Assembly (NCBI GenBank): GCA_034401135.1
Contig: JAWZSP010000003.1
Location: 5,580,001 to 5,644,000, forward strand
Direction: 5' to 3'
Source of the DNA: Volutella citrinella
Lineage: Eukaryota; Ascomycota; Sordariomycetes; Hypocreales; Nectriaceae
Length of the DNA stretch: 64,000 nucleotides
Position numbers and translations under genes: made by a program. Shown here piece after piece: positions 1 through 11,565 of this stretch. The notes under the pieces were generated by a model. The model ran no database searches, was not told where the DNA came from, and saw only the letters and a list, made by a program, of their open reading frames with translations. How positions within the stretch are numbered: position 1 is the first letter of the stretch; each line of letters starts with the position of its first letter.

Positions 1-1560
1 CTTGCGAAAAGGTACGCCTATGCGATAAATCAGAAGAATTCAACAGAGACTCTAACTTTCGTTCTACAGAATGGGGTTCTATCACTCAGCTCGAGCAGTA
101 GGTGGTATGATGTCCGGTGCTCTCCAAGTGGCTATCCTAGACACCTTGGACGGAAGCAGGGGCCTGGCTGGATGGCGGTGAGTCCAAATGTATGCTCAGC
201 AACGTTTTCTGTAGATCTAACCACCCCCAGTTGGCTGTTCATCATCAACTGCGTCATGACAGTCGTTCTTGGCTTCTTTGGTTTTGTAATGATTCCAGAC
301 ATGCCAAACCGACCGAACCCTTGGGCCAAGTGGTGGTTCACTGCCGACCACTCACGCATTGCGACAGAGAGACTGGAGAAGTATGGGCGAGCCGAGGCCA
401 AGAAAATCACATGGGCTGTTACAAAGTGGGTACCTTTACCTATCTATCTGTCGTGAACTTTGGACTGATCAACATCTTTCTTGATACCTAGGCGGGCCAG
501 CCGTATGTGGATCTCCTACTATATTCCTGTCTACTGGGTCGTCAGTGGTATGAGTGCCGGAGCCATAGCCTACTTTTCCGTCTTCCTTAAAAACCTATTT
601 GATGATCAGCACCACCCAATCTGGACTACCAAACAAGTCAACAGCATCCCTATTGGAGGTGGAGCTGTTCAAGTTGTTTTCAGTAAGCCTCCACTCTGGG
701 ACTTCTGCTAGGGAAAGCTTGCTAACGAACTAGTCTGGTTTTGGTGTATTCTATCCGACCTCTTGCAGCTCCGGTGGCAGCTCATTATTGTGCAAAGTAA
801 GATAATGTGGAGCATTCAAAATGTGGTGTTAGCTAACTGAACTTAAAATAGCCGTTATTGGCCTTATCCCCGCCATCATTATGGTAATCTGGACAAGAAA
901 CCCCGGAAGCATTTCATTGAGCGGGGCTTATGCCAGTTACTTCATAACCTACGCCGTTCAGGGCGGTGGCCTCATCCTACTTGCGTGGTTGACTGACATG
1001 TACGTTAGAAAAGAAGATTGGTGGACAAAGACAGCTGACATTGGGAAAGGTATCCGGAAGAGCCAGAGGTACGGTCTTTGATCGTTGGTCTCGCCGTTGT
1101 AGCCATCTACGCCGTGGACGCAGGAACCAACGTAAAAGTATGGCCCGCTACTCAGGCCCCGTACTGTAAGTTCTTGGATGTCCATGCCTTGGAACCGCTT
1201 ACCTTTGGGTCAATTCTAATCTCTGCTTTTTGCTAGACACCACGGGTTGGGCTGTCATGACTGGAATGCTTATTTCCGGCATTCTTTTGATACTGGGATT
1301 GTGGCAGCTTGATATTCGTATAGTGAGGTAAGAAGGGAGAATTTCTCTACATAAATTAGGCTTGAAAGTGTTTTTTGCACCTGGCCTTGTGACTCAAAAC
1401 TTTGCGGGCATTATGCTGACACTATCCCAGGTACAATAAGCAGCCCAATGCGAGCGAAGCTGCCCCCGCTTCGAACGATGGCGGCGAAGGACAGTCTGAG
1501 ACGGATTCAGACACGAAAGATAAGAACGGAGCCCGTCATGAGGTGAGCCAGCTTGTATGA
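1..1560 (+). CDS. MFS transporter, pantothenate/Liz1-like, 5' truncated by window edge
   Basis: C-terminal part of a major facilitator transporter of the anion:cation symporter family, expected in the plasma membrane and most like fungal pantothenate (Liz1-type) carriers. Exons: 1-11, 70-177, 231-425, 492-682, 734-796, 852-999, 1050-1165, 1237-1327 and 1431-1560, all joined by GT-AG introns that restore one frame. Recognisable pieces are GFYHSARAVGGMMSGAL, then WLFIINCVMTVVLGFFGF, the post-helix-6 loop MIPDMPNRPNPWAKWWF, and C-terminal helices containing LIVGLAVVAIYAVDAGTN and GWAVMTGMLISGILLILG. It ends in a hydrophilic Ser/Asp/Lys-rich tail and TGA. The 50-nt intron at 1000-1049 is needed to keep MYPEEPEVRSLIVG in frame. 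The start and first helices lie outside the window. Family is clear; substrate is inferred by resemblance only. Confidence 0.85.
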
Positions 1561-2712
1561 GTTCTAGCTCAAGACGTAGCTTCCCCAACATGTGTGTGGA
1601 AGCTATTATAGCAAGGGGTCCTAGCAGGGAATGATATAAGCTTGCATTCGGGGCGTGACAAGCGTGTTCGAGTTTTCGCTAGTAGCCCATAAATGTCTCT
1701 AGCCAGTAAACGACAGAACTATTTATCGTCTATTTGGAGTCTCAGTGGTCCAGGCAATGTAACGCATGTCACGTGATCAGATCTGGCACTTGCCCTGACG
1801 GTCCGGAACAGCAGGCACGTGACAGGGCCATGACGGCAGAACTTGATGGGAAATAATTTGTTCGAAGCAGCAACCTGTATGGAGACCCGCAGACTGTTCT
1901 CGAGGTTTATGGATACGATCACGAACAATGCACATACTAGCTTCTCTTTTCTTCTTACTGTTTTCATATTTGCGGTGGCACCAAAGGCGCAAATATTGTT
2001 TACGGGTACTCCTGATCACCTTGCACATCCATCTGCTTAATTTCACACAAGAGACCTAACTATCCAAGTTCACTCTCCCCGGATAGCCTGTCTCCTTGCA
2101 TGCATCTTCGGCTTGTCCCCAGCTTTCTCCCCGCAATCCGCTACGTAAAAGTGCCAATAAACCAGAGTGGCTCCTCCTCTCCCGGTATCCGTACCCCGGG
2201 CCTGCATCTGCAGCCCCGGCCCTAATGTTAACCCATCATCATATTCTATCTTAGCGGCAGCCACCAGGGGGTGTGGGGTAACCTATTACCGTCGGCCGTC
2301 GGGGGTTAGGCTATGGCTTGCAAACTCTACCCCGACAATGGCCAAATGTATTAGCGCCAGTCACCTTTCCATTAAAACCCTAGCTTGTACTCTCAGCGAA
2401 TCGCTTGGCTTGCGGGGAACGCGGGCGGATAGCTGGGTTTTCAGCAGGTGACCCGAATCCCCCGGAACGACCAACATTGCCTCCTCCTGCAGACACACGC
2501 ACACACAAACACAGACCGACGCGAGACTTGGCGAGTTGCATTAGCAGCGCCAGAAAGCTAGGGTGCCCCAACTCCAAAGCAAATCTTTGTCTGCCTCCCA
2601 GTACCTTCCATCCTCGGGCTCTTTTCACCGCGTTTACCTCCCTCCATCAACAACCTTCCTTCTTGGGGACCATCACCTTGAAGAGTGAAGCCTGACGAAC
2701 GAGTTTCTTCCC
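1561..2712. other. Intergenic region, 1.15 kb
   Basis: Lies between two tandem MFS genes and presumably holds the terminator of the first and the promoter and 5' leader of the second. The last 250 bases are CT/CA-rich, as is common in fungal leaders. Open frames here are short, overlap on both strands and show no family motif. I see no RNA gene or repeat. Confidence 0.6.
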
Positions 2713-4324
2713 ATGTCTTCTGAAAAAGTTCGTGTTGAGCTCGACAAGCATGTCCCGTCCGGGCCTTCCAGCAACATGCACGAGATTGATCATCAGGCAG
2801 AGGCTCGGCTTGTCCGGAAGCTGGACAAATTCACTGTGCCTACCGTCATGATGGCATATCTCCTCTGCTTTCTCGACCGCACCAATATCGGCAACGCCAG
2901 GATCTTTGGCCTCGAAGAGGAGCTTGGTCTCACGGGGTCGCAGTACCAGATCGCCGTGGCCATATTGTTTGTCCCCTACGTCTTGGTCGAAGTTCCGAGC
3001 AACTTGATCCTCAAGAAGTTTAGACCTTCGAGGTGGCTTTCATTCATTGCAGTCAGTTGGGGCCTCGTGTCAACAATGACTGGCTTTGTGCAAAACTATG
3101 TTGGCCTCATCGCTGTCCGTGTCCTCCTTGGCCTACTCGAAGGTGGCCTCCTGCCTGGATTGACCGTCTACCTGACTCTCTTTTATACAAAGAAGGAGAT
3201 TGCCCTTCGCATCGGCTACTTGTTTGTCAGCTCTGCTCTCGCGGGGGCATGCGGAGGTTTGCTGGCATATTGCATCAGCTTTATGAGTGGTGTCGGCGGA
3301 TACTCGGGTTGGCGCTGGGTCTTTATCCTCGAAGGTAAGAGTGTATTCGCCATCGATTGGAACCTTTGAGCTAATTCCATGCGCCCAGGAATCCCTACAG
3401 TCATATTTGGAGTCGTCCTCTTCTTCATCCTGGCCGACGAACCCCGCACTGCCTGGTTTCTCACCGAAGAGGAGAAGCAGCTGCTTCTCGCGCGACTACA
3501 ACGCCAAATCGGCTTCCACGAAGATTTTGATAAGAAAGATGCTATCTTAGCAGCAAAAGATTGGAAGACCTGGTTCTTCGCGGCCGGGCAATTCACTGTC
3601 AATTTGATGCTATACAGTTACTCTGTATTCCTTCCTTCGATTATTCGAGGTAACTTGTCCTGCTTGTCTTGGAACATGGCGACCAACTAATTTGCTTTAG
3701 GCCTCGGTCAGTGGACTGCTCCTCAGGCCCAGGCACTTACCATACCGTGCTATGCTCTTGGAGCCATCAGTTACTTAGTCGTCGCATGGATCTCGGATCG
3801 TCATCAGCTCCGCGGCTTGTACCAGGTCGCGTTCATGGTTGTGTGCATCATCGGATATGCGATATCTGTCGCTCCAGCGGGCCCTGCTGTGCACTACTTC
3901 GCTACCTTTGTCATATCTCTCGGTCTTTTCGTTGCCGTTGGCTTGCCCTTGGCTTGGCTCCCATCGAATAACCCACGATATGGAAAACGAACCACAGCAT
4001 CTGGTATACAAATCACTATTTGTAACTGCTCTGGTATCTTGGCACCCTTCGTAAGTCTGAACTCGTCGCCTTCTCTTTCTTCCAGTGTGCTAAGTCTTTC
4101 AGCTATATCCGAAAGCAGATGGGCCGCGGTACATTATGGGGTACTCAGTGACGATGGGACTTCTGGCTTTCGGCGCCTGTATTTATTCATTCCTGTCTCT
4201 GTATCTGCACTGGGTCAACAAGCGACGCAAGGCTGGAAAGGAAGATTACAAGGTTGAAGGCATGACGGACGAGGAGGTGAACGCGCTTGGAGATAGGAGC
4301 CCAAGATTCATCTACACCATTTAA
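2713..4324 (+). CDS. MFS transporter, allantoate permease/nicotinate carrier (ACS) family
   Basis: Complete 484-residue major facilitator carrier of the fungal anion:cation symporter family (Dal5/Tna1-like), expected in the plasma membrane and importing a small organic anion. Exons 2713-3334, 3389-3649, 3701-4050 and 4103-4324. The N-terminus is hydrophilic, then helix 1 carries the family signature around LLCFLDRTNIGNA (about residue 55). Later come PYVLVEVPSNLILKKFRPS, the RVLLGLLEGGLLPG helix-4/5 motif and the central loop LADEPRTAWFLTEEEKQLL. The C-terminal half includes GIQITICNCSGILAPF and ends with the cytosolic tail DRSPRFIYTI. Length and order of motifs are typical and no lesion is seen. 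The transported molecule cannot be told from sequence; it sits beside broken SSADH and sugar-transporter genes, which gives no clue to substrate. Confidence 0.9.
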
Positions 4325-4826
4325 GCAGCACCAAGCTCCCAACGGCAAGGTGTAGTAAGGACTAGTTTAGTAGACCTTCCAGCTCTATTATTAATACAAA
4401 GCCTTTGAGATATTTCTTTGTTGTTTGTTGAAGTTACGAGAGTAGCGATGATGGCTTTAATTGTGGCCTATCTGGGGTGAAACGGATTCGACCATTCAGA
4501 AGGTGTTGACCGTGAGCGAGGGGCACTACTTGGATTGGCCGAAGTGCTGTCTATTTTGAAGTGTGGTTCGTACGTCGCTGTCTCCTTGACCTGGGCCGAG
4601 TAGAGATTAAATTCGCATCCAATACATCTCTGCCGCATCCCATTGACCAACAGATCTCGGGCATGATGCGACTTTCACGCCCCAGCTTGAGTGGAGCAAT
4701 TTTAAGCTGCACGCCAATATTGCGCCCAGGTGAGATTCACATAATGAGAGTACATCGTCGACTCGCAATATGTGAAGGGCAATGTAAGCGGGTGTTGCAA
4801 GCGATCAATTTAACGCTAGACGCTGC
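4325..4826. other. Gap before the SSADH pseudogene
   Basis: About 500 bases where an intact SSADH gene would have its promoter, start codon and first ~50 codons. I searched the three forward frames for the usual N-terminal motifs (a GxW(V/I) element and an LPEM-like block) and did not find them. No other gene is evident. Confidence 0.5.
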
Positions 4827-6621
<1,795 letters not shown>

Positions 6622-7621
6622 TCTCCTCGATGGCTCTCTACGAAAGGTCGCCACGAGGAAGGTGTTCTGGCACTCCGACAACTCAGGGTCGGCAAGATAT
6701 CGGAGGAGGACATCCTCCAAGAATATAACATTTTGGAGGTGGCATCTAACCAGGACGTCCAGAAGGGAACATTCCGAGAACTATTCTGGAAAGTCAACAT
6801 CCGCCAAACGATGATCGTCATCGGTATTAACTTCTTCCTCCAAACGACCGGCTATACGTTCCATCTCGTATACGGCTCTGTCTATATCAAGTCCCTAGGA
6901 ACCGTTAACCCGTTTAACATCAACTTGATTAAATCCTTTGTCAGTCTTGCCGTAGGCGTAGCCGCTATGTGGGCCACTGATATCGTCAGGCGAAGGTTAG
7001 TTTCCATTCGTCAACGATCACCAGTCAATTCAATTACTAACTAAACGGACTAGGCGCCTTTTAATCGTTGGCGGTTCGATTCAAGCTACATGTCTGTTTG
7101 CAATGGCCATCATCGGAACCGCTGTTCCCAACTCACCTGAAAAGAACACGGCCATCGTGGCCATGATGGTCATCTTTCCCGGTGGCTGGAGTGTCGGATG
7201 GTCGCCAAACTCGCACATTCTGAGTGCTGAGATCCCAGCCAGAGGCTGAGCGATATGTCTTACCGGACTGGATCTTTTATTAACGTGCTTATGCAGTAGG
7301 TTCTTCTATAACCCTAAATCATGTCTTTACTCGGTTATCTTGCTAAAATGTTACTACGACAGGTTTCTCACTGCTTTCACCCTGCTGTATCTTCTCTTCC
7401 CTCCTTATGCAAACTTGCAGTCGAAGGTCGGCTTTATCTACGGATCTTTTGCTATTGCCGCAGTGCTTTTCACCTATTTGTGTATTCCCGAGGTTCAAGG
7501 CCGGACGCTCGAGCAGATTGAGTCACTGTTCGCGATGAACATTCCGCTCCGCCAGTTTAGGCACACTGCTATAACAAGCGAAGGGGGGGACGAGAAAGCT
7601 ACCCTCTTGATGAAGAGTTAA
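6622..7621 (+). pseudogene. MFS sugar transporter, C-terminal half with frameshift
   Basis: Similarity to fungal hexose/maltose-type sugar transporters starts abruptly at SPRWLSTKGRHEEGVLALRQLR, the central loop after helix 6; stop codons lie directly upstream in this frame, so helices 1-6 are gone. It continues as FRELFWKVNIRQTMIVIGINFFLQTTG, then introns 6996-7053 and 7296-7362, and ends with PEVQGRTLEQIESLFA, a hallmark of the sugar-porter C-terminus. Near 7243 a base is missing: AEIPAR is in one frame and LSDMSYRTGSFINVL in the next, so even this half is not open. The natural stop at 7619-7621 is preserved. This is the third broken gene within 2.8 kb. Confidence 0.8.
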
Positions 7622-7857
7622 CTGTCCAATATGATGGAATAGTTGTTAACAAAGTGTGAGAAATTAGTCTCTACTTGGGCAAGAGGAAGAAGCCCTAGGC
7701 ATTATTCGGAGCGCTTTCATAGGGCTACGCAGGGTCTATATATTTATAACGACTTGATATATGTATCAACTCAATGCGAAAAGTCACGGTAAGCCGAAGC
7801 AAAGTGCGGCTGCCGTCCGGATGGTGGTAAAAATCTATTCTGTCAGGAAAATCGTCT

Positions 7858-8981
7858 TTACATGCCACCCTTGCCACCTGTGACCTTTTTACAGTTATTT
7901 CCGGCTCTCAAGTATTCGTCGCACTTTACTTACCATTAGAGTCTGGAATGAATTGTTAGCATAATTCTATTCAGCGGCATTCTCACGTCTTACATGTCCC
8001 GTGATATAGGAGAAGAGTGGCGAGACCACGGCGAGAATGGCTCTACCAGCGTCTACCGGCGACCCGATACGCCGGAGTGGGATATCGCCAGTCCTGGAAG
8101 ACGTCATGTTAGTTGCTAGTAGAATATCAGTGACTCAATGCACTGACCATTTCTCATCCTCGTCGTAGCCACCAAAGAACCCAACCGGGTGATTCGAACC
8201 ATCTGGCCTTACGACGTACTCTCCTGCAGGGGCCTGTGTGAGTCTGGTCTTGATAGCTCCAAAAGCGACGGCTACGATGTAGTAAGCATCAAGCCGAGAT
8301 ATTACCTGGGGCGGGGGGGGGCGTACTGTTTGCTCTGACGCCGTATTCAGGGCCCCATTCCTGAGCCACTGTTTTTGTTAGCCCGACCAACCCTGCTTTG
8401 GCCAGCGCATAACTGGCTTGGCCGGCATTCCCATGGACTCCTGACGTAGAGGAGATGTTGACTATTGACCTTGGCTCGCCGTCTTTGACCATGAAGTATG
8501 GAGCGGCTGCCCTGATGAGCTTGAACGGCCCATGGTTGTGAACACCAATAATAGTTTCTAAATATATTAGTCAAAGGGATGCCGGTGGTGGAATGATGCC
8601 TTGAATTACTCACCCCATTGCTGGTCCTGAATTTTCTCAATCGGATCATCCCACGCATAACCTGCATTGTTAACTATGATGTGAATTTTGCCGTTTCCAA
8701 AGTCAGCAGCCCTCTGAACCAGTTGGTCAATCGCTTGATTGTCTGTAATGTCCCCGGCAACTGCAATGGCTGAGCCGCCCTCGGAGTTAATCGTTTGAGC
8801 AGTCTTGTCGGCCTTGACTAATCGATATGTTAGGAACATTCGTAGGGCTTTAGTGAAGCCACGGCGTACCAGGGTCTATGTCTGCAATGACCACCTTGCA
8901 GCCTTCACGTGCGAATATTGCTGCGGTCTCGGCACCTATCCCTTGAGCGGCGCCTGTGATAATGGCAGTCTGGCCTGCCAT
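7858..8981 (-). CDS. Short-chain dehydrogenase/reductase (SDR), seven exons including a 9-nt microexon
   Basis: Classical SDR of 268 residues, an NAD(P)-dependent alcohol/ketone oxidoreductase expected in the cytosol. Exons in transcription order: 8981-8870, 8817-8614, 8557-8327, 8271-8148, 8093-7994, 7942-7934 and 7884-7858. It starts MAGQTAIITGAAQGIGAETA (cofactor-binding TGxxxGxG), then NNAG near residue 90, the catalytic serine in NISSTSG and the active-site YALAK. The last three exons give SYITGHTLMVTGGKGGM; the 9-nt microexon encodes only TLM but restores the usual (T)GHTLxVTGG ending. Reading on from 7994 without splicing gives an atypical tail. It is divergent from the Baeyer-Villiger gene at 9645 and shares its 663-bp promoter, so a role as the alcohol dehydrogenase that makes the BVMO's ketone substrate is plausible but inferred. 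Confidence 0.85.
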
Positions 8982-9644
8982 AGGGGGTCAGTCAAGCCCT
9001 GCGGCTCCCACACACAATACATGCCAGCTAGCATTCCCTGAGGGAAGTTCAGTCTTGGACTCGTGCTCATATCTGTAATGTGTCAAAGGTGATGGAGGTG
9101 AGCTTTCTAAAGCTGGTGCTCTTGAACTTGGTTGTTTTGAATGGCAACAGACAGGCACTCCTTGAGCCAAACCAGGATGCCGAGACTGATGTGAAGCTTT
9201 AAGTGGCGGACATCTGTTGAAGGAAGACAATCGGCTGTTGCCAGCTGCATTGGAATGCAGCAGACACCGGACTTTCTTACCATTGCGCCAGCCGAGAGAA
9301 GGATTCTCCGAAGATCCATACTCCCGGCGCCTTTATCCAGCTCGGGTTTGGCGGACCAGTCGTTTGTGGTGGGGTTCGGGGACAAGCATCGGCGAGGGCC
9401 GAATTTCCGGCCTTCGGCGACTTTCTCCAGGCTGCTTAGACCCAAGTCGCATCGGCAAAGAGTTATCGTCCCATCGAACGTTGGCACCATGGTGGAATCT
9501 GGGAATGGTTACATGGTTCGAATTTCATTGATTTAGAACCAAAGCGTCGCGCGTCAACCAGACAGGATTGCCACAGGCACAGCTACTTCCCTCCCCGATA
9601 CACATTAATCTTAGGTCACTTTGAACACAGTCAGAAATCACAGC
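8982..9644. promoter_or_regulatory. Divergent promoter between SDR and Baeyer-Villiger monooxygenase
   Basis: 663 bases between two start codons facing away from each other. It contains the perfect palindromic site at 9389-9402 listed separately. The open frames in it overlap on both strands and have no family resemblance. Confidence 0.6.
9389..9402. promoter_or_regulatory. TCGG-N6-CCGA palindrome (SDR/BVMO promoter)
   Basis: Sequence TCGGCGAGGGCCGA, about 240 bases upstream of the BVMO start and 410 upstream of the SDR start. This is the everted/inverted CGG half-site layout bound by some Zn2Cys6 dimers (Ppr1/UaY type). It recurs in the other promoters of this cluster. Confidence 0.6.
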
Positions 9645-11357
9645 ATGCCTCCAGCAGCAGACCAGTTGAACGACGCGGGCGGCTTGAAGAAGCTCGATGT
9701 GCTCATTATCGGAGCTGGCTTTAGTGGATGCTACGCCCTCCACAAGCTACGTCAGCGAGGCTATAATGTCCACGTCTTTGAGTCGGCCGACTACCTTGGC
9801 GGAGTTTGGTACTGGAACACCTATCCTGGGCCCCGTGTTGACTCCGAGCTGCCCTTCTACCAGTACTCAATGCCCGAGGTCTGGCGCAAATGGAACTGGT
9901 CTGAACGGTTTCCAAGCGGACAAGAACTCAAGGCGTACTTTTCCCATGTTGATAAGACTTTGGATCTATCCAAGGACATCAGCTTCGGCACCAAGGTCAC
10001 TCACGCAAAATATCACGAATCGACTGGTGGATGGACTGTGACGGCGGAAAACGGCAAGACAGCGTCATGCACATACCTGATATGTGCAAGCGGAGGCTCG
10101 TTCAAGCCGCATTATCCCGAGTTCAAGAACCTGGGCCTTTTCAAGGGACAACTAATCCACTCGACGCGTTGGCCCAAAGATGCCGAGATGAAGGACAAAC
10201 GAGTCGCCATCATTGGCTCTGGTGCAACAGCTATCCAGGTCACCCAGGAGGTGGCCAAAGAGGCACGTCACCTCACCGTGTATATTCGAACGGCCAGCAT
10301 CTCCTTGCCAATGTTCCAGCGCCCCCTCACCGATCTTGAGGAAAGAGTCAATAAATCAAGGCATCGGGAGATGTTCGCTTACTGCCGCAAGACAAAGTCG
10401 GGGCTTGGCTACGATATCCAGTCTGGTTCAGTCTTTGACTTGACTGACCGAGAAAGAGAGGAACTTTGGGACGAGCTCTGGAATCGGGGCGGGTTCAACT
10501 TCAACCAGGCCAACTACCGAGACTTCTTGGTGGACCCCAGGGCCAACAGACTAATGTACGATTTCTGGGCCAAGAAAACACGCCCGAGGGTCAAGAACCC
10601 CGAGAAGGCCGCGTTTCTAGTTCCCGAGGAGCCGCCCTTTGCGTTTGGAACCAAACGTAGCAGTCTTGAACAAGATTACTATGAGTGTATGGACCAGGAT
10701 AACGTCGACATCATCGATCTCAAGGCCAACCCAGTCCGGGAGTTCAGCGAGAAGGGTATTATTGGCCAAGATGGAGTGGAGCGACAGTTTGACGCAATCA
10801 TCATGGCCACTGGATTCGATGCTTTGACGGGCAGTCTCACAGATATGAATGTGCATGGCAAAGATGACCTGACTTTTGCAGAGAGGTGGAAAGATGGCGT
10901 GTTTACGCACCTGGGTTTGTGTAGCAGTGGCTGCCCCAACATGTTCATTCTTTATGGGCCTCAAGGTAAGAGACGCTCGATACTAGAAGGCGTGTTGCTA
11001 ACAGCAATGATAGCTCCTACCGGCTTCACAAACGGTCCTGTGTTCATTGAGAGCCAAGTTGATATGCTCGTTGAGCTTCTCGACCAGCTTCAAAGCAAGG
11101 GTATCAAGTCAATCGAGGCTCAGCGCCAGGCAGAAGAGCAGTGGAAACAGGCCATCCAAGACGACAATGACAAAACGCTGATGGGTTCGACCGATTCCTG
11201 GTACATGGGTGCCAACATCCCAGGGAAAAAGCGAGAACAGCTCATGTACTTGGGGGGCATCCAAAAGTATGAGCAAGAGTGCCGCAAGGCTCTTGAGACT
11301 CTGCAAGGATTCACAGTCGTATATGAGTCTGGCAGACAGCTTAAGAACGGCATCTAA
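9645..11357 (+). CDS. Baeyer-Villiger monooxygenase (FAD/NADPH, cyclohexanone-monooxygenase type)
   Basis: 554-residue class B flavin monooxygenase that inserts oxygen beside a ketone to give an ester or lactone, using FAD and NADPH. Two Rossmann motifs are visible: GAGFSG at residues 23-28 and GSGATA near 195. Between them is the family fingerprint FxGxxxHxxxWP as FKGQLIHSTRWP at 166-177, with the conserved histidine present. One 48-nt intron (10966-11013) lies after LYGPQ; it contains no stop and is a multiple of three, so it can be missed, but its removal restores the conserved YGPQAPTGFTNGP. I chose ATG 9645; the frame upstream has no other ATG. Genes around it (SDR, second BVMO, hydrolases, ADH, ALDH) fit a ketone-degrading pathway. 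Substrate unknown. Confidence 0.93.
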   Translation: MPPAADQLNDAGGLKKLDVLIIGAGFSGCYALHKLRQRGYNVHVFESADYLGGVWYWNTYPGPRVDSELPFYQYSMPEVWRKWNWSERFPSGQELKAYFSHVDKTLDLSKDISFGTKVTHAKYHESTGGWTVTAENGKTASCTYLICASGGSFKPHYPEFKNLGLFKGQLIHSTRWPKDAEMKDKRVAIIGSGATAIQVTQEVAKEARHLTVYIRTASISLPMFQRPLTDLEERVNKSRHREMFAYCRKTKSGLGYDIQSGSVFDLTDREREELWDELWNRGGFNFNQANYRDFLVDPRANRLMYDFWAKKTRPRVKNPEKAAFLVPEEPPFAFGTKRSSLEQDYYECMDQDNVDIIDLKANPVREFSEKGIIGQDGVERQFDAIIMATGFDALTGSLTDMNVHGKDDLTFAERWKDGVFTHLGLCSSGCPNMFILYGPQGKRRSILEGVLLTAMIAPTGFTNGPVFIESQVDMLVELLDQLQSKGIKSIEAQRQAEEQWKQAIQDDNDKTLMGSTDSWYMGANIPGKKREQLMYLGGIQKYEQECRKALETLQGFTVVYESGRQLKNGI

Positions 11358-11565
11358 GTAGGTGGATTACCACTGCGGCTTTCTTATTAGTGCCATTGCC
11401 TGAATTGCGACATATGTACACGAACAAAACGGGCCGCGGGGGTTCGCTCATATGAATGTTGTTCCATAATGTTGTAAGCAGACTCATAGAGCATACAGCT
11501 ACATGGGTATCCAAAACGAAACTAGCACGCTGACCTTGCTTTCTCCCTATGACAAAGCAAAATCA

